Origin: CAZJLP01 sp964546955
GTDB taxonomy: Bacteria; Verrucomicrobiota; Verrucomicrobiia; Opitutales; Opitutaceae
Reading direction: 5' to 3'
DNA length: 64,000 bases
Assembly (NCBI GenBank): GCA_964546955.1
Contig: CAZJLP010000002.1
Coordinates: 1-64,000 of the forward strand
Below the pieces are notes generated by a model. That model worked only from the letters and a program-made list of their open reading frames with translations. It was not told where the DNA came from and made no database searches. Shown in pieces: positions 35,148 through 42,974 of this stretch; the first letter of the stretch is position 1; the number at the start of each line of letters is the position of its first letter. A program made the position numbers and the translations under genes.

Positions 35148-35666
35148 CTACAAAGAGGCCCCGGGCCGGCTGCGGCGCGCAATCCGGCGCCGCCAGAGGG
35201 CCAAGGCCCCGAGAACCCCCGCTCCAATCAGACCATAGGTGGACGGCTCAGGAATCGGCTGCAATTGGCCGCGTATTTCGCCGGCCGGAAAAATCGTGCT
35301 GTGAATATTGAGATAGAGGAGACCTGCGAGCAGATCGGCTTCGAGCGCGTCGGAGATCGTTGTCTCGAAGCGCACCGGCGATCCCAGTGGGAACGAGGGG
35401 GCGCCGATGACAATCCCGCCCGAGACACCGGGGGCCCCGCGATGGATGTGCGCCGCGGTTTGCGTCCCGAGCAATCCGGAGAACGAATAATCGAGGGTAA
35501 AGAAGTTGGTCGCCAAATCGATCGTCGCCGTTGCACTGCCGAGCGCGGGGGTGACACGGACGGGAACTTCTTGCGCGCCGTTCAACTGCGCGCTGAACAT
35601 AACAAGCTGTCCCCACGAAAGGCAGGGTAGCGCTAGAGTAAGCAAAGCGATAGAAAGCTTTTTCAT
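35148..35666 (-). CDS. CHRD-domain protein with PEP-CTERM sorting signal
   Basis: A 172-residue secreted protein. Signal peptide 1-19 (MKKLSIALLTLALPCLSWG), then a CHRD domain: FSAQLNGAQEVP, GSATATIDL and AHIHRGAPGVSGGIV, the classical HxHxG motif. The C-terminus (from about residue 137) is a PEP-CTERM signal: PEPSTYGLIG, a hydrophobic helix and a basic RRRIARR tail, recognised by exosortase for surface anchoring. The ATG at 35666 gives the signal peptide. The matching exosortase is not in the window. CHRD proteins are thought to stabilise surfaces; function is unknown. Confidence 0.9.
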   Translation of the reverse strand: MKKLSIALLTLALPCLSWGQLVMFSAQLNGAQEVPVRVTPALGSATATIDLATNFFTLDYSFSGLLGTQTAAHIHRGAPGVSGGIVIGAPSFPLGSPVRFETTISDALEADLLAGLLYLNIHSTIFPAGEIRGQLQPIPEPSTYGLIGAGVLGALALWRRRIARRSRPGASL

Positions 35667-35855
35667 AGCGAGGGGAAACATGCTCCCGGTCGCTGATCCA
35701 GCCACCTGCGAAAGGTAACAGTGCTGTTACCTTCGGCTGCTTCCTTCGCAAGTTGCCCAATCCCAACTTGAAGGGTTCGCCGGCGCCCGCTTTCGCGACC
35801 GTTTTTGACTTCGCGGACGATCCTCGCACGCTGGTCCTGCATTACTCCGTCCTGC

Positions 35856-36755
35856 ATGTCCTCTTCGTCCGCGGATTCTGGCAGCGTGCCGGTTCATGTC
35901 TTTCGCATGGATGTGGGGGGCTCCAATCTCGGCGAAGACGACGTGGCCTGCGAAGAACCGCTTCAGATCGAATTGGCCTACGATCGCGGCAGCCATCGAG
36001 TCCGAAAGCCGGTGGCTGTCACGATGCGAACGCCGGGCCAAGATCGGGAACTCGCCGCTGGATTTCTTTTTTGCGAAGGCGTGGTTCGCGATCGAACCGA
36101 TATCGCGTCGATCGAGATCGCTCCCGCGCGTCCCGCAGGCCCCGACCACCCGTTTCGCGCCGCCGTGGCGCGGGTCTTTCTCTCCCAAGGTCCCCGCATC
36201 GACTTGTCGCGCTTCGAACGCCAGTCGACCACGCTGTCCAGCTGCGGATTGTGCGGGCGCGCCTTGCTTGAAGATCTCACCCCTCCCCTGCCCCGCTTCC
36301 ACGCGGGACAGGAAACAGGTCTCAGTGCAACGATCCTGCGGAGTTTGCCGCAAAAGCTGCGCGCCGCCCAACGACTTTTCAACCGCACCGGGGGCCTGCA
36401 CGCGGCTGGATTATTCTCTGCGAATGGGGATCTGCTGGCGCTCAGTGAGGATGTCGGCCGGCACAATGCCATGGACAAGGTGATCGGCTGGGCTTTTCTC
36501 CAGGACCGTTTGGTCGCGGACGGTGCCATTTTTCTCGTGAGCGGCCGCGTGAGCTTCGAACTGGTGCAAAAAGCGATTGCCGCCGGATTCACCACGCTCG
36601 CCGCCGTCGGCGCACCTTCCAGCTTGGCCGTGCGGATGGCCGCGCACGCCGGCCTCACTCTGGCGGGATTCCTGAGCGAACAGAGGGTCAACGTGTACAC
36701 CGGGATCCTGCGCATCGCGGAAGCGGATCGCCTTGCCGTGTCGTCATTGTCGTGA
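35856..36755 (+). CDS. fdhD: Formate dehydrogenase accessory sulfurtransferase FdhD
   Basis: A 299-residue cytoplasmic protein that transfers sulfur from IscS to the molybdenum cofactor of formate-dehydrogenase-type enzymes. Landmarks: DVACEEPLQIEL, ELAAGFLFCEGVV, the catalytic cysteine pair in SSCGLCGR (Cys130 and Cys133), TGGLHAAGLF and VGRHNAMDKVIG. The ATG at 35856 leaves a short N-terminus before the core; MDVGG inside the core is a possible later start. Its stop overlaps the GTG of the molybdoenzyme gene by four bases (GTGA), strongly implying the two are made together and that FdhD serves this enzyme. Confidence 0.93.
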   Translation: MSSSSADSGSVPVHVFRMDVGGSNLGEDDVACEEPLQIELAYDRGSHRVRKPVAVTMRTPGQDRELAAGFLFCEGVVRDRTDIASIEIAPARPAGPDHPFRAAVARVFLSQGPRIDLSRFERQSTTLSSCGLCGRALLEDLTPPLPRFHAGQETGLSATILRSLPQKLRAAQRLFNRTGGLHAAGLFSANGDLLALSEDVGRHNAMDKVIGWAFLQDRLVADGAIFLVSGRVSFELVQKAIAAGFTTLAAVGAPSSLAVRMAAHAGLTLAGFLSEQRVNVYTGILRIAEADRLAVSSLS

Positions 36756-39148
36756 GCGCCCATTCCGAAGGCACCGGACGGCCGCCGATCGAAACCGAAG
36801 GCCTTCGCCTGCGGCCGCCGAGCCGCGCAGCCGCTGGCCTCAAAGCGATCGGGAAAACCGTCGAAATCGCGTCGCGAGAAATGGGGCTTCTCCGCGGCGC
36901 GAAAGCCTTGCTGAAGGTCAACCAAGTGACCGGCTTCGATTGCCAGAGCTGCGCGTGGCCCAATCCTGATGATCGCCGCAGCGCGTTCGAGTTCTGCGAG
37001 AACGGAGCGAAGGCCGTGGCGGACGAGGCAACGACCAAACGGATCACGGCGGAATTCTTCGCCGAACACAGCGTTGCCAGCCTGCAAACGCGCTCCGACC
37101 ACTGGCTGGGCCAGCAGGGCCGATTGACCACTCCGATGATTTTGCGTCCCGGTGCGACACATTACGCCCCGGTTTCATGGGACGAAGCGTTCGCTCTCAT
37201 CGCCGACCACCTGCACGGCCTCGAAAACGCCGACGAAGCGACCTTCTACACGTCGGGTCGCACCAGCAACGAAGCTGCCTTTCTGTACCAACTTTTCGTC
37301 CGCGCTTTTGGCACCAACAACCTGCCGGATTGCTCGAACCTGTGCCATGAGTCCAGCGGTGCGGCCCTTACCTCCACGATCGGCATTGGCAAGGGCACGG
37401 TGACGCTGGCCGACTTCGACCAAGCGGATACAATCTTCATTCTGGGACAAAACCCCGGCACCAATCACCCGCGCATGCTGACAGCGCTCCAGTCGGCCAA
37501 ACGGCGCGGCTGCACGATCGTCAGTCTCAATCCCTTGCCCGAAGTGGGGACCGAGCGCTTCGTCAACCCACAGGACTTGCTGCATCCGCTGCGCGCGCCG
37601 GGCGTGCTGCTTGGAGCCGCGACCGAACTGGTGGATCTCTGGCTGCCGGTCCGGATCAATGGCGACCAAGCCGCCCTTCAGGGCATCCTGAAGGAACTGC
37701 TTCGCGCCGAAGATGCGGCGCCCGGCACAGTCGTCGATCGTGTATTCGTCGATCGCTACACGACGGGATTTGAAGCCTGGTCGGCCACCCTCCGCGCGGC
37801 GGATTGGGCGACAATCGAGCAGCAAAGCGGCCTTTCACGGGCCCAACTAGGAGCCGCAGCCGAGATCGCGCGTCGATCGAAGGCCCTCATCGCGTGTTGG
37901 GCGATGGGACTGACCCAGCACAAGAACGCCGTCGCGACCATCCAGGAGGTCGTCAACTTCCTCCTTCTCCGGGGCAACTTCGGCCGGCCAGGCGCGGGAG
38001 CCTGCCCGGTGAGAGGCCACAGCAACGTCCAGGGGGACCGTACCATGGGAATCTGCGATCGCCCCTCGGAGGCCTTCCTCGCTGCCCTCGAAAAGGAGTT
38101 CGGCTTTTCTCCTCCCCGCCGACATGGGGCGGATGTCGTGCGCTCGATCCGCGCGATGCACGGCGGCCACGTTAGAGTTTTTTTTGCGCTGGGCGGCAAT
38201 TTCGTGTCCGCCAGCCCCGACAGCGATTTTACCGCGTCCGCGCTGCGCCGCTGCCAACTCACGGCGCATGTTTCTACCAAACTCAACCGGTCGCATCTCA
38301 TTACTGGCCAAGTCGCGCTGATTCTTCCTTGCCTGGGGCGCAGCGAACGGGACCTTCAGGCTTCGGGCGAGCAATTCGTGACGGTCGAGGACAGTATGGG
38401 TATCGTGAGCGCCTCGCGCGGCGCCTTTCCGCCGGCCTCCGAGCAACTGCTGAGCGAGGTGGCGATTGTGGCGCGTCTCGCCACCGCCACGCTGGGCGGA
38501 CGGATCGCAGTCGATTGGCGCAGCCTAGCGGCCAACTACGATTCGATCCGCAACCATATCGAACGCGTCATTCCGGGATTCGAAAACTACAACCATCGGA
38601 TACGAAACGGTCCGTTCTATCTGCCGAATCCCGTGCGCGACACCCGCACGTTTCCCACTGCCGAGGGCAAGGCGGTCTTCAGCGTGTCGTCGCTTGCGCC
38701 GCCCTCGCCGCCCAAGGCGGGAGACTACGTGATGATGACCATTCGCACGCACGACCAATTCAACACCACGGTGTACGGGCTGGACGATCGCTACCGGGGC
38801 GTGTTCAACGGCCGACGCGTGATTTTCATGAACGAGGAGGACATGCGCGAGGCCGGGCTCGTGCAGGGCCAATTGGTGGACCTGACAAGCCACCACGAGG
38901 GCCAGACCCGGCACGCGCCGCGCTTCATGGTGGCTCCTTATCGCATTCCCCGGCGTTGCACCGCGACTTACTTTCCCGAGGCGAACGCGCTGGTGCCCAT
39001 CGACAGCGTGGCCGACGTAAGCAATACGCCGACGTCGAAATCCGTTCGAATCACCGTCACCCCCGTTGCAAACGCGGAAGCCGCCGCTGCAACGTTGAGA
39101 GCAGAGGCACGAGAAGCAGAGGAACCTCGAAACGAACGGAACCACTAA
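36752..39148 (+). CDS. YdeP-type molybdopterin oxidoreductase (FdhF-related)
   Basis: A 798-residue cytoplasmic molybdoenzyme of the YdeP/FdhF-like family. The N-terminal iron-sulfur region is FDCQSCAWPNP with Cys64, Cys67 and Cys82 (FCENGAKA); the usual fourth ligand is not clear, as in YdeP. The molybdenum-binding region reads DCSNLCHESSG, so the metal ligand would be Cys rather than selenocysteine. Further landmarks: TIFILGQNPGTNHPR and the C-terminal MoCo domain MMTIRTHDQFNTTVYG. YdeP in Escherichia coli is linked to acid resistance and its reaction is unknown; formate oxidation cannot be assumed. GTG start, coupled to fdhD. Confidence 0.93.
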   Translation: MSAHSEGTGRPPIETEGLRLRPPSRAAAGLKAIGKTVEIASREMGLLRGAKALLKVNQVTGFDCQSCAWPNPDDRRSAFEFCENGAKAVADEATTKRITAEFFAEHSVASLQTRSDHWLGQQGRLTTPMILRPGATHYAPVSWDEAFALIADHLHGLENADEATFYTSGRTSNEAAFLYQLFVRAFGTNNLPDCSNLCHESSGAALTSTIGIGKGTVTLADFDQADTIFILGQNPGTNHPRMLTALQSAKRRGCTIVSLNPLPEVGTERFVNPQDLLHPLRAPGVLLGAATELVDLWLPVRINGDQAALQGILKELLRAEDAAPGTVVDRVFVDRYTTGFEAWSATLRAADWATIEQQSGLSRAQLGAAAEIARRSKALIACWAMGLTQHKNAVATIQEVVNFLLLRGNFGRPGAGACPVRGHSNVQGDRTMGICDRPSEAFLAALEKEFGFSPPRRHGADVVRSIRAMHGGHVRVFFALGGNFVSASPDSDFTASALRRCQLTAHVSTKLNRSHLITGQVALILPCLGRSERDLQASGEQFVTVEDSMGIVSASRGAFPPASEQLLSEVAIVARLATATLGGRIAVDWRSLAANYDSIRNHIERVIPGFENYNHRIRNGPFYLPNPVRDTRTFPTAEGKAVFSVSSLAPPSPPKAGDYVMMTIRTHDQFNTTVYGLDDRYRGVFNGRRVIFMNEEDMREAGLVQGQLVDLTSHHEGQTRHAPRFMVAPYRIPRRCTATYFPEANALVPIDSVADVSNTPTSKSVRITVTPVANAEAAAATLRAEAREAEEPRNERNH

Positions 39149-39288
39149 TCCTCCCCAACTCTGTTGTTTTCCTCCTCGATGACTCTCCACCTGAAGCGCC
39201 CTCGCCAGATCTGTTTGAAAGGCAGCGTGCGGCGTCCCAAGCCGACCGTGATGAAGCCTGGTAGCGAAAACTGCCGTTCCCACCTCTT

Positions 39289-40179
39289 GTGATCTCGACC
39301 GATCCGACCGCCGCTCCATCCGACGCGCCGCCTCCCGAGGGCTTGGTGGAAGTAGGCGGTTATGCCACGACTGATCAGGCCTTCGAACACGGCGTCGTCC
39401 TGATCGCGACCGGCCACCCATGCTGGCTGTTGGAATCGGGTTCTCGCTTCAGCTTGCAGGTCGAAGCGCATCACGCGGATGCGGCGCGCGCCCAGCTCGC
39501 TCAATTTGCCCGCGAAAGTGTCGGGTGGCCGCCGGCCCCGCCGCCTGTGGAAGAGACCCTTTCTTGGCGTCGTAGCCTTTTCCTCACCCCACTCTTATGG
39601 GCGATCGGTGTGATGTCGGTCTTTCTTCTCCAAAATCGCACCCCGGGCGAGCTCGAGGCGCGAGGCATGCTGATCCCTGAGGCGATTTATGCGAACGGTG
39701 AACTCTGGCGCGGGTTCACTGCCTTGTGGCTTCATGATGGAGTCGGACACGTTACCTCCAACGTGGCCTTCGGCATCTTTGTTTTTACCGCGGTGCTAGC
39801 CGGGTTCGGGCTCGCCGGAGGTTGGTTGCGCATCGCGGCGACCGGCGTCCTCGGAAATCTCGCGATCGCGGCCCTGCGTTTCCCCGCCGCACACGTCTCG
39901 CTCGGCGCCTCCACCGCCATCTTGGGCTCGCTCGGTCTTCTCGTGGGGCGTGCGGCTCGCGGCGCGACCCGTTCGCCGCGCCGGCACAGTTGGCGTGCGA
40001 CGTTGCTGCCGCTCTGCACGGGCGCGGCGCTGTTCGCCTTGTTTGGCACGGGCGAAATGCGCACGGACGTGGGAGCTCACGGGGCGGGATTTGCCGTCGG
40101 CATCGTCGTGGGTTTCATTGCGCCCGCGCATAGGCCGCTGCCCGTTCCGCAAAGAGCGCCGGCTGCGATCGATCGATGA
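39289..40179 (+). CDS. Rhomboid family intramembrane serine protease
   Basis: A 296-residue membrane protein. The first 90 residues are a soluble domain of unknown type. About six hydrophobic segments follow (residues 97-285). The catalytic dyad is Ser208 in SLGASTAI and His264 in GAHGAGFAVG; the oxyanion His154/Asn158 sit in GVGHVTSNVA. The His-side motif is GAHG, with Ala before the His where rhomboids often have G-x-x-x-H; this still looks active. Rhomboids cut membrane proteins within the bilayer; substrates are unknown. GTG start. It overlaps the downstream PAP2 gene by four bases (ATGA), so they are coupled. Confidence 0.88.
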   Translation: MISTDPTAAPSDAPPPEGLVEVGGYATTDQAFEHGVVLIATGHPCWLLESGSRFSLQVEAHHADAARAQLAQFARESVGWPPAPPPVEETLSWRRSLFLTPLLWAIGVMSVFLLQNRTPGELEARGMLIPEAIYANGELWRGFTALWLHDGVGHVTSNVAFGIFVFTAVLAGFGLAGGWLRIAATGVLGNLAIAALRFPAAHVSLGASTAILGSLGLLVGRAARGATRSPRRHSWRATLLPLCTGAALFALFGTGEMRTDVGAHGAGFAVGIVVGFIAPAHRPLPVPQRAPAAIDR

Positions 40180-40940
40180 CGTCCCCCGCATCTCGCTCCC
40201 GCTTTCGTCTTCCGCTCGGCCATTGGCTCCGCTTGGCGCGCGACGAGCTGGGTTTGCTGGCGATCATCCTGATCGTTGCCAGTGGGCTGCTCGCCTTTGC
40301 CTGGATTGCCGATGAGGTGCTGGAGGGCGAGACGAACGCCTTCGACCGGCGCGTGCTCCTTGCGTGCCGGAACCCAAGCGACGTCGGAGACCCGATAGGA
40401 CCGCGTTGGTTCGAAGAGATGTCTCGCGACATTACAGCCCTCGGGGGCGTCGCTGTCCTCGTGATGGTATCGATGGGGATTGTGGGCCTTCTCCTGATGC
40501 TACGCCGCCAGCGCGCAGCCATTCTCGTGGTCATCGCAGTTGGCGGGGGCCTGTTGGTGAGCACCGTGCTCAAGAACTCCTTTGACCGCGCGCGTCCCGA
40601 CTTGGTCCCTCACGGCTCCTACGTGGTCACCTCGAGTTTTCCTTCTGGTCACGCCATGCTTTCCGCGGTCGCTTACCTTACGCTGGGCGCACTGCTCGCC
40701 CGCAGTCTCCCCAAGCGCGCGCAAAAGGCGTATGTCGTGTGCACCGCGGTGTTTCTAACGCTCTTGATCGGCATGAGCCGCATCTATCTGGGCGTGCACT
40801 GGCCGACCGACGTCCTCGCCGGTTGGTGTGTGGGCGCCACGTGGGCCATGCTTTGCTGGCTCGTCGATCTGTGGCTGCAGCGCCGCGGCCAAGTGGAGTC
40901 GGATAAACAGCCGATGATGCAGGCGGAGGATAGAGGGTAG
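40176..40940 (+). CDS. PAP2-family lipid phosphatase
   Basis: A 254-residue inner-membrane phosphatase with six transmembrane segments. All three PAP2 catalytic motifs are visible: KNSFDRARP (KxxxxxxRP), FPSGH, and SRIYLGVHWPTD (SRxxxxxHxxxD). It would dephosphorylate phosphatidic acid, undecaprenyl pyrophosphate or phosphatidylglycerol phosphate in the periplasm. It overlaps the rhomboid stop by four bases and is followed by repeated sequence, not by another gene on its strand. Confidence 0.93.
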   Translation: MTSPASRSRFRLPLGHWLRLARDELGLLAIILIVASGLLAFAWIADEVLEGETNAFDRRVLLACRNPSDVGDPIGPRWFEEMSRDITALGGVAVLVMVSMGIVGLLLMLRRQRAAILVVIAVGGGLLVSTVLKNSFDRARPDLVPHGSYVVTSSFPSGHAMLSAVAYLTLGALLARSLPKRAQKAYVVCTAVFLTLLIGMSRIYLGVHWPTDVLAGWCVGATWAMLCWLVDLWLQRRGQVESDKQPMMQAEDRG

Positions 40941-40960
40941 AAGGTAGAGGAGTGAGGGGT

Positions 40961-41010
40961 GAGGTCAGGACCTCCTAACGTTTTAGGTTCAAGACCTCCT
41001 TAACGCTTTT
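40961..41010. repeat. Short direct repeat and palindrome between convergent genes
   Basis: GACCTCCTAACGTTTT (40969) is repeated as GACCTCCTTAACGCTTTT (40993). The first copy is also the right arm of GAGGTC-AG-GACCTC (40961-40974). It lies in a 220-base gap between two convergent genes, where transcripts could end. Function unknown. Confidence 0.45.
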
Positions 41011-41160
41011 TGTGTTAGATAGAGACAGGAGCTTTATTCGGGCGAGCGCAGATGAAGCGCGCGGCCGAAAGGTCGGTTGGGCCGAGTAAGAGATAATCAA
41101 ACCAAACTGCGAAGAGTTTTGGGGCAGATTGGCCGATGCCGACGTCCTTGACCGCGAGGT

Positions 41161-41994
41161 CTATCCTCCTCCGACTCCCGCGCCCGGCGCAACCGGCACC
41201 CAGGCGCTCCCCTGCAGCGCATAGTCGCTGAGGCGCACCGCCACGAATGCCTGGCCGTTCCAGGCGCGAGACTCGATGGTCAGGCGGCCTCGCTGCAGTG
41301 TCACCCAGTTGTAGGCATTGGGTTCGTTCCGAATGCGATGGGATATGGCCGTGCCGGCCTGAGCAGCCACGATCGACCTCCGCGCCGCGGGATAGTAAGC
41401 GCGTGTGTTCCCGGCATAACCGTGATGAAAATGACCGGCCAACAGCAGATCGACGTCGTATCCATCCATCAATGACAGCGCCTGTTTTCCATTCCCGACG
41501 AGATTGCTGCCCGCGTTCAATTCGGAGGGCGGCGGAATAAAGGGGTGATGCGTGACGACGACTTTGAATCGATCTCCCGCCACCGCTAGTCGCCGCATCA
41601 GCTGCTCGAGCTGTTCGGCGGAGATTCTGCCATTTTGCCAAGTGAGTGACCGGGCAGTGTTCAACCCGCCGACGAACAGTTCCTCGTCCTGGTAAACAGG
41701 GTTCAGCTCTTCCGAGATGTATCGCTTGTAACGCCCCAGGGGGCTGAGAAAGCGCCGGGCCACATCGTAGAGGGGGACGTCGTGGTTTCCTGGCACCACG
41801 AGCAAGGGATGCGGCAAACGATCGAGATAGGCGCGCGCCGCTGCGAACTGAACCTTCCGCGCACGCTGGGTCAAATCTCCGCTCACGACCAGGAGGGAGG
41901 GAGGCCTGGCCGCGAGTTCCGCCACCAGACTTTCGGCCAGCCGCGGCATCTCCGTGCCGAAATGCAAATCCGAAAGGTGCGCGATCGTTCTCAT
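41161..41994 (-). CDS. Calcineurin-like metallophosphoesterase
   Basis: A 277-residue cytoplasmic phosphoesterase. The binuclear metal motifs are all present: SDLHFG (residue 8), SGDLTQ (about 38), VPGNHD (about 67), VTHHPF (about 146), and AGHFHH (about 186). The closest relatives are 3',5'-cyclic nucleotide or UDP-type phosphodiesterases (CpdA/GpdQ-like); which substrate is used cannot be told. It is the second gene of a two-gene unit with a lipid kinase, whose stop it overlaps by four bases (ATGA). Together they look like a lipid-phosphate or signalling module. Confidence 0.9.
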   Translation of the reverse strand: MRTIAHLSDLHFGTEMPRLAESLVAELAARPPSLLVVSGDLTQRARKVQFAAARAYLDRLPHPLLVVPGNHDVPLYDVARRFLSPLGRYKRYISEELNPVYQDEELFVGGLNTARSLTWQNGRISAEQLEQLMRRLAVAGDRFKVVVTHHPFIPPPSELNAGSNLVGNGKQALSLMDGYDVDLLLAGHFHHGYAGNTRAYYPAARRSIVAAQAGTAISHRIRNEPNAYNWVTLQRGRLTIESRAWNGQAFVAVRLSDYALQGSAWVPVAPGAGVGGG

Positions 41995-42890
41995 GCTGGA
42001 ATCACGGGGGCGAAAACTCGGAGAGCCCGCGGTCGGGTTCGAAATCGAAGGGGGTTATCCAGTTTCACCACTTCTCCATCCATCGCGACCGGCAGTGGTC
42101 CATGGACGCCCGAAATCGCCGTGGCGTCGGTGGACCAGGCTTCCAGGTCGTCCGCCTCATCCATCCGATGGGTCAGAGAGTAGAGCATCAAGCGCAGGAG
42201 GGGAAGGAAGCGATGAAGATGGGTGGTGTACACCCACAGTTCGCCGGCGTCGATCCGCGGGCGAAGACTGCGCGCAAAGAGATTCCCCGAATACCGGTTG
42301 TTGGCGATGAGGATGAAGGGCGTGCGGCGCGTCGACATCTTTCCCTCCTGCTCAATCGTCACCCGCAGCCGTCGCAATCGGCGCAAGACCTGCAGCGACG
42401 CGACGAACATCGCCGTCCACTTCTTCATTCCATGCAGGCTGCGCAGCGCTTCGCGACGCCGCACCGCCTCGGGGTACGCACCGATCGAGCAGTTGTTTAT
42501 GAATACACGTTCGTTCACTTCGGCCACGTCAATCGCCCTTATGTTCTGTTCGGAAATCGTGGTGACCGCAGAGCGCCAGTCCGCGGAGATACCGAGATCC
42601 TTTGCGAAATGATTCAACGTTCCGAGAGGAAGGATGCCCAGGACTTGGGGCGTATCTGCCAGGATTCCGGCGGCGGTGTTCAGCGTCCCATCGCCACCCC
42701 CTATCACAATCCCATCGGGGCCCGCAGCGACCGCCTCGTGTATCGCCGCGGCGAGATCGGCGCCGGAAACGAGGCGAACCGCAGCCTCCACCCCCACCCG
42801 ACCGAAGGCCACGCCGAGCTGGCTCGGGGAAAAATCGGTTGTTCCCGCGAGGAATCCGGCGTTCTGGTTGAGGATGGCGATCACTTTCAT
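41991..42890 (-). CDS. Diacylglycerol/lipid kinase family protein (YegS/DgkB-like)
   Basis: A 299-residue lipid kinase. Landmarks: the VIAILNQNAG start, the nucleotide loop GIVIGGGDGTLN (about 60-71), ILPLGTLNHFAKDLG and, near the C-terminus, ISGVHGPLPVAMDGEV, which is the ExxDGE-type end typical of DagK/YegS. It phosphorylates diacylglycerol, ceramide or a related lipid. It is translated together with the metallophosphoesterase that follows and is divergent from a helicase gene across 84 bases. Confidence 0.92.
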   Translation of the reverse strand: MKVIAILNQNAGFLAGTTDFSPSQLGVAFGRVGVEAAVRLVSGADLAAAIHEAVAAGPDGIVIGGGDGTLNTAAGILADTPQVLGILPLGTLNHFAKDLGISADWRSAVTTISEQNIRAIDVAEVNERVFINNCSIGAYPEAVRRREALRSLHGMKKWTAMFVASLQVLRRLRRLRVTIEQEGKMSTRRTPFILIANNRYSGNLFARSLRPRIDAGELWVYTTHLHRFLPLLRLMLYSLTHRMDEADDLEAWSTDATAISGVHGPLPVAMDGEVVKLDNPLRFRTRPRALRVFAPVIPA

Positions 42891-42974
42891 TCCGAAACCT
42901 CCAGACCAGGGGTAACGGCGGGAGTTCGGCCCTCAGCCGTTGTGTTCTTCGCCAAACCTGGTCTAAGAAGGGAA

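Noticed and set aside
42102..42974. Extension of the helicase frame to 42102
   Set aside because: It overlaps the strongly supported lipid kinase on the other strand and is Arg/His-rich with no helicase motif.
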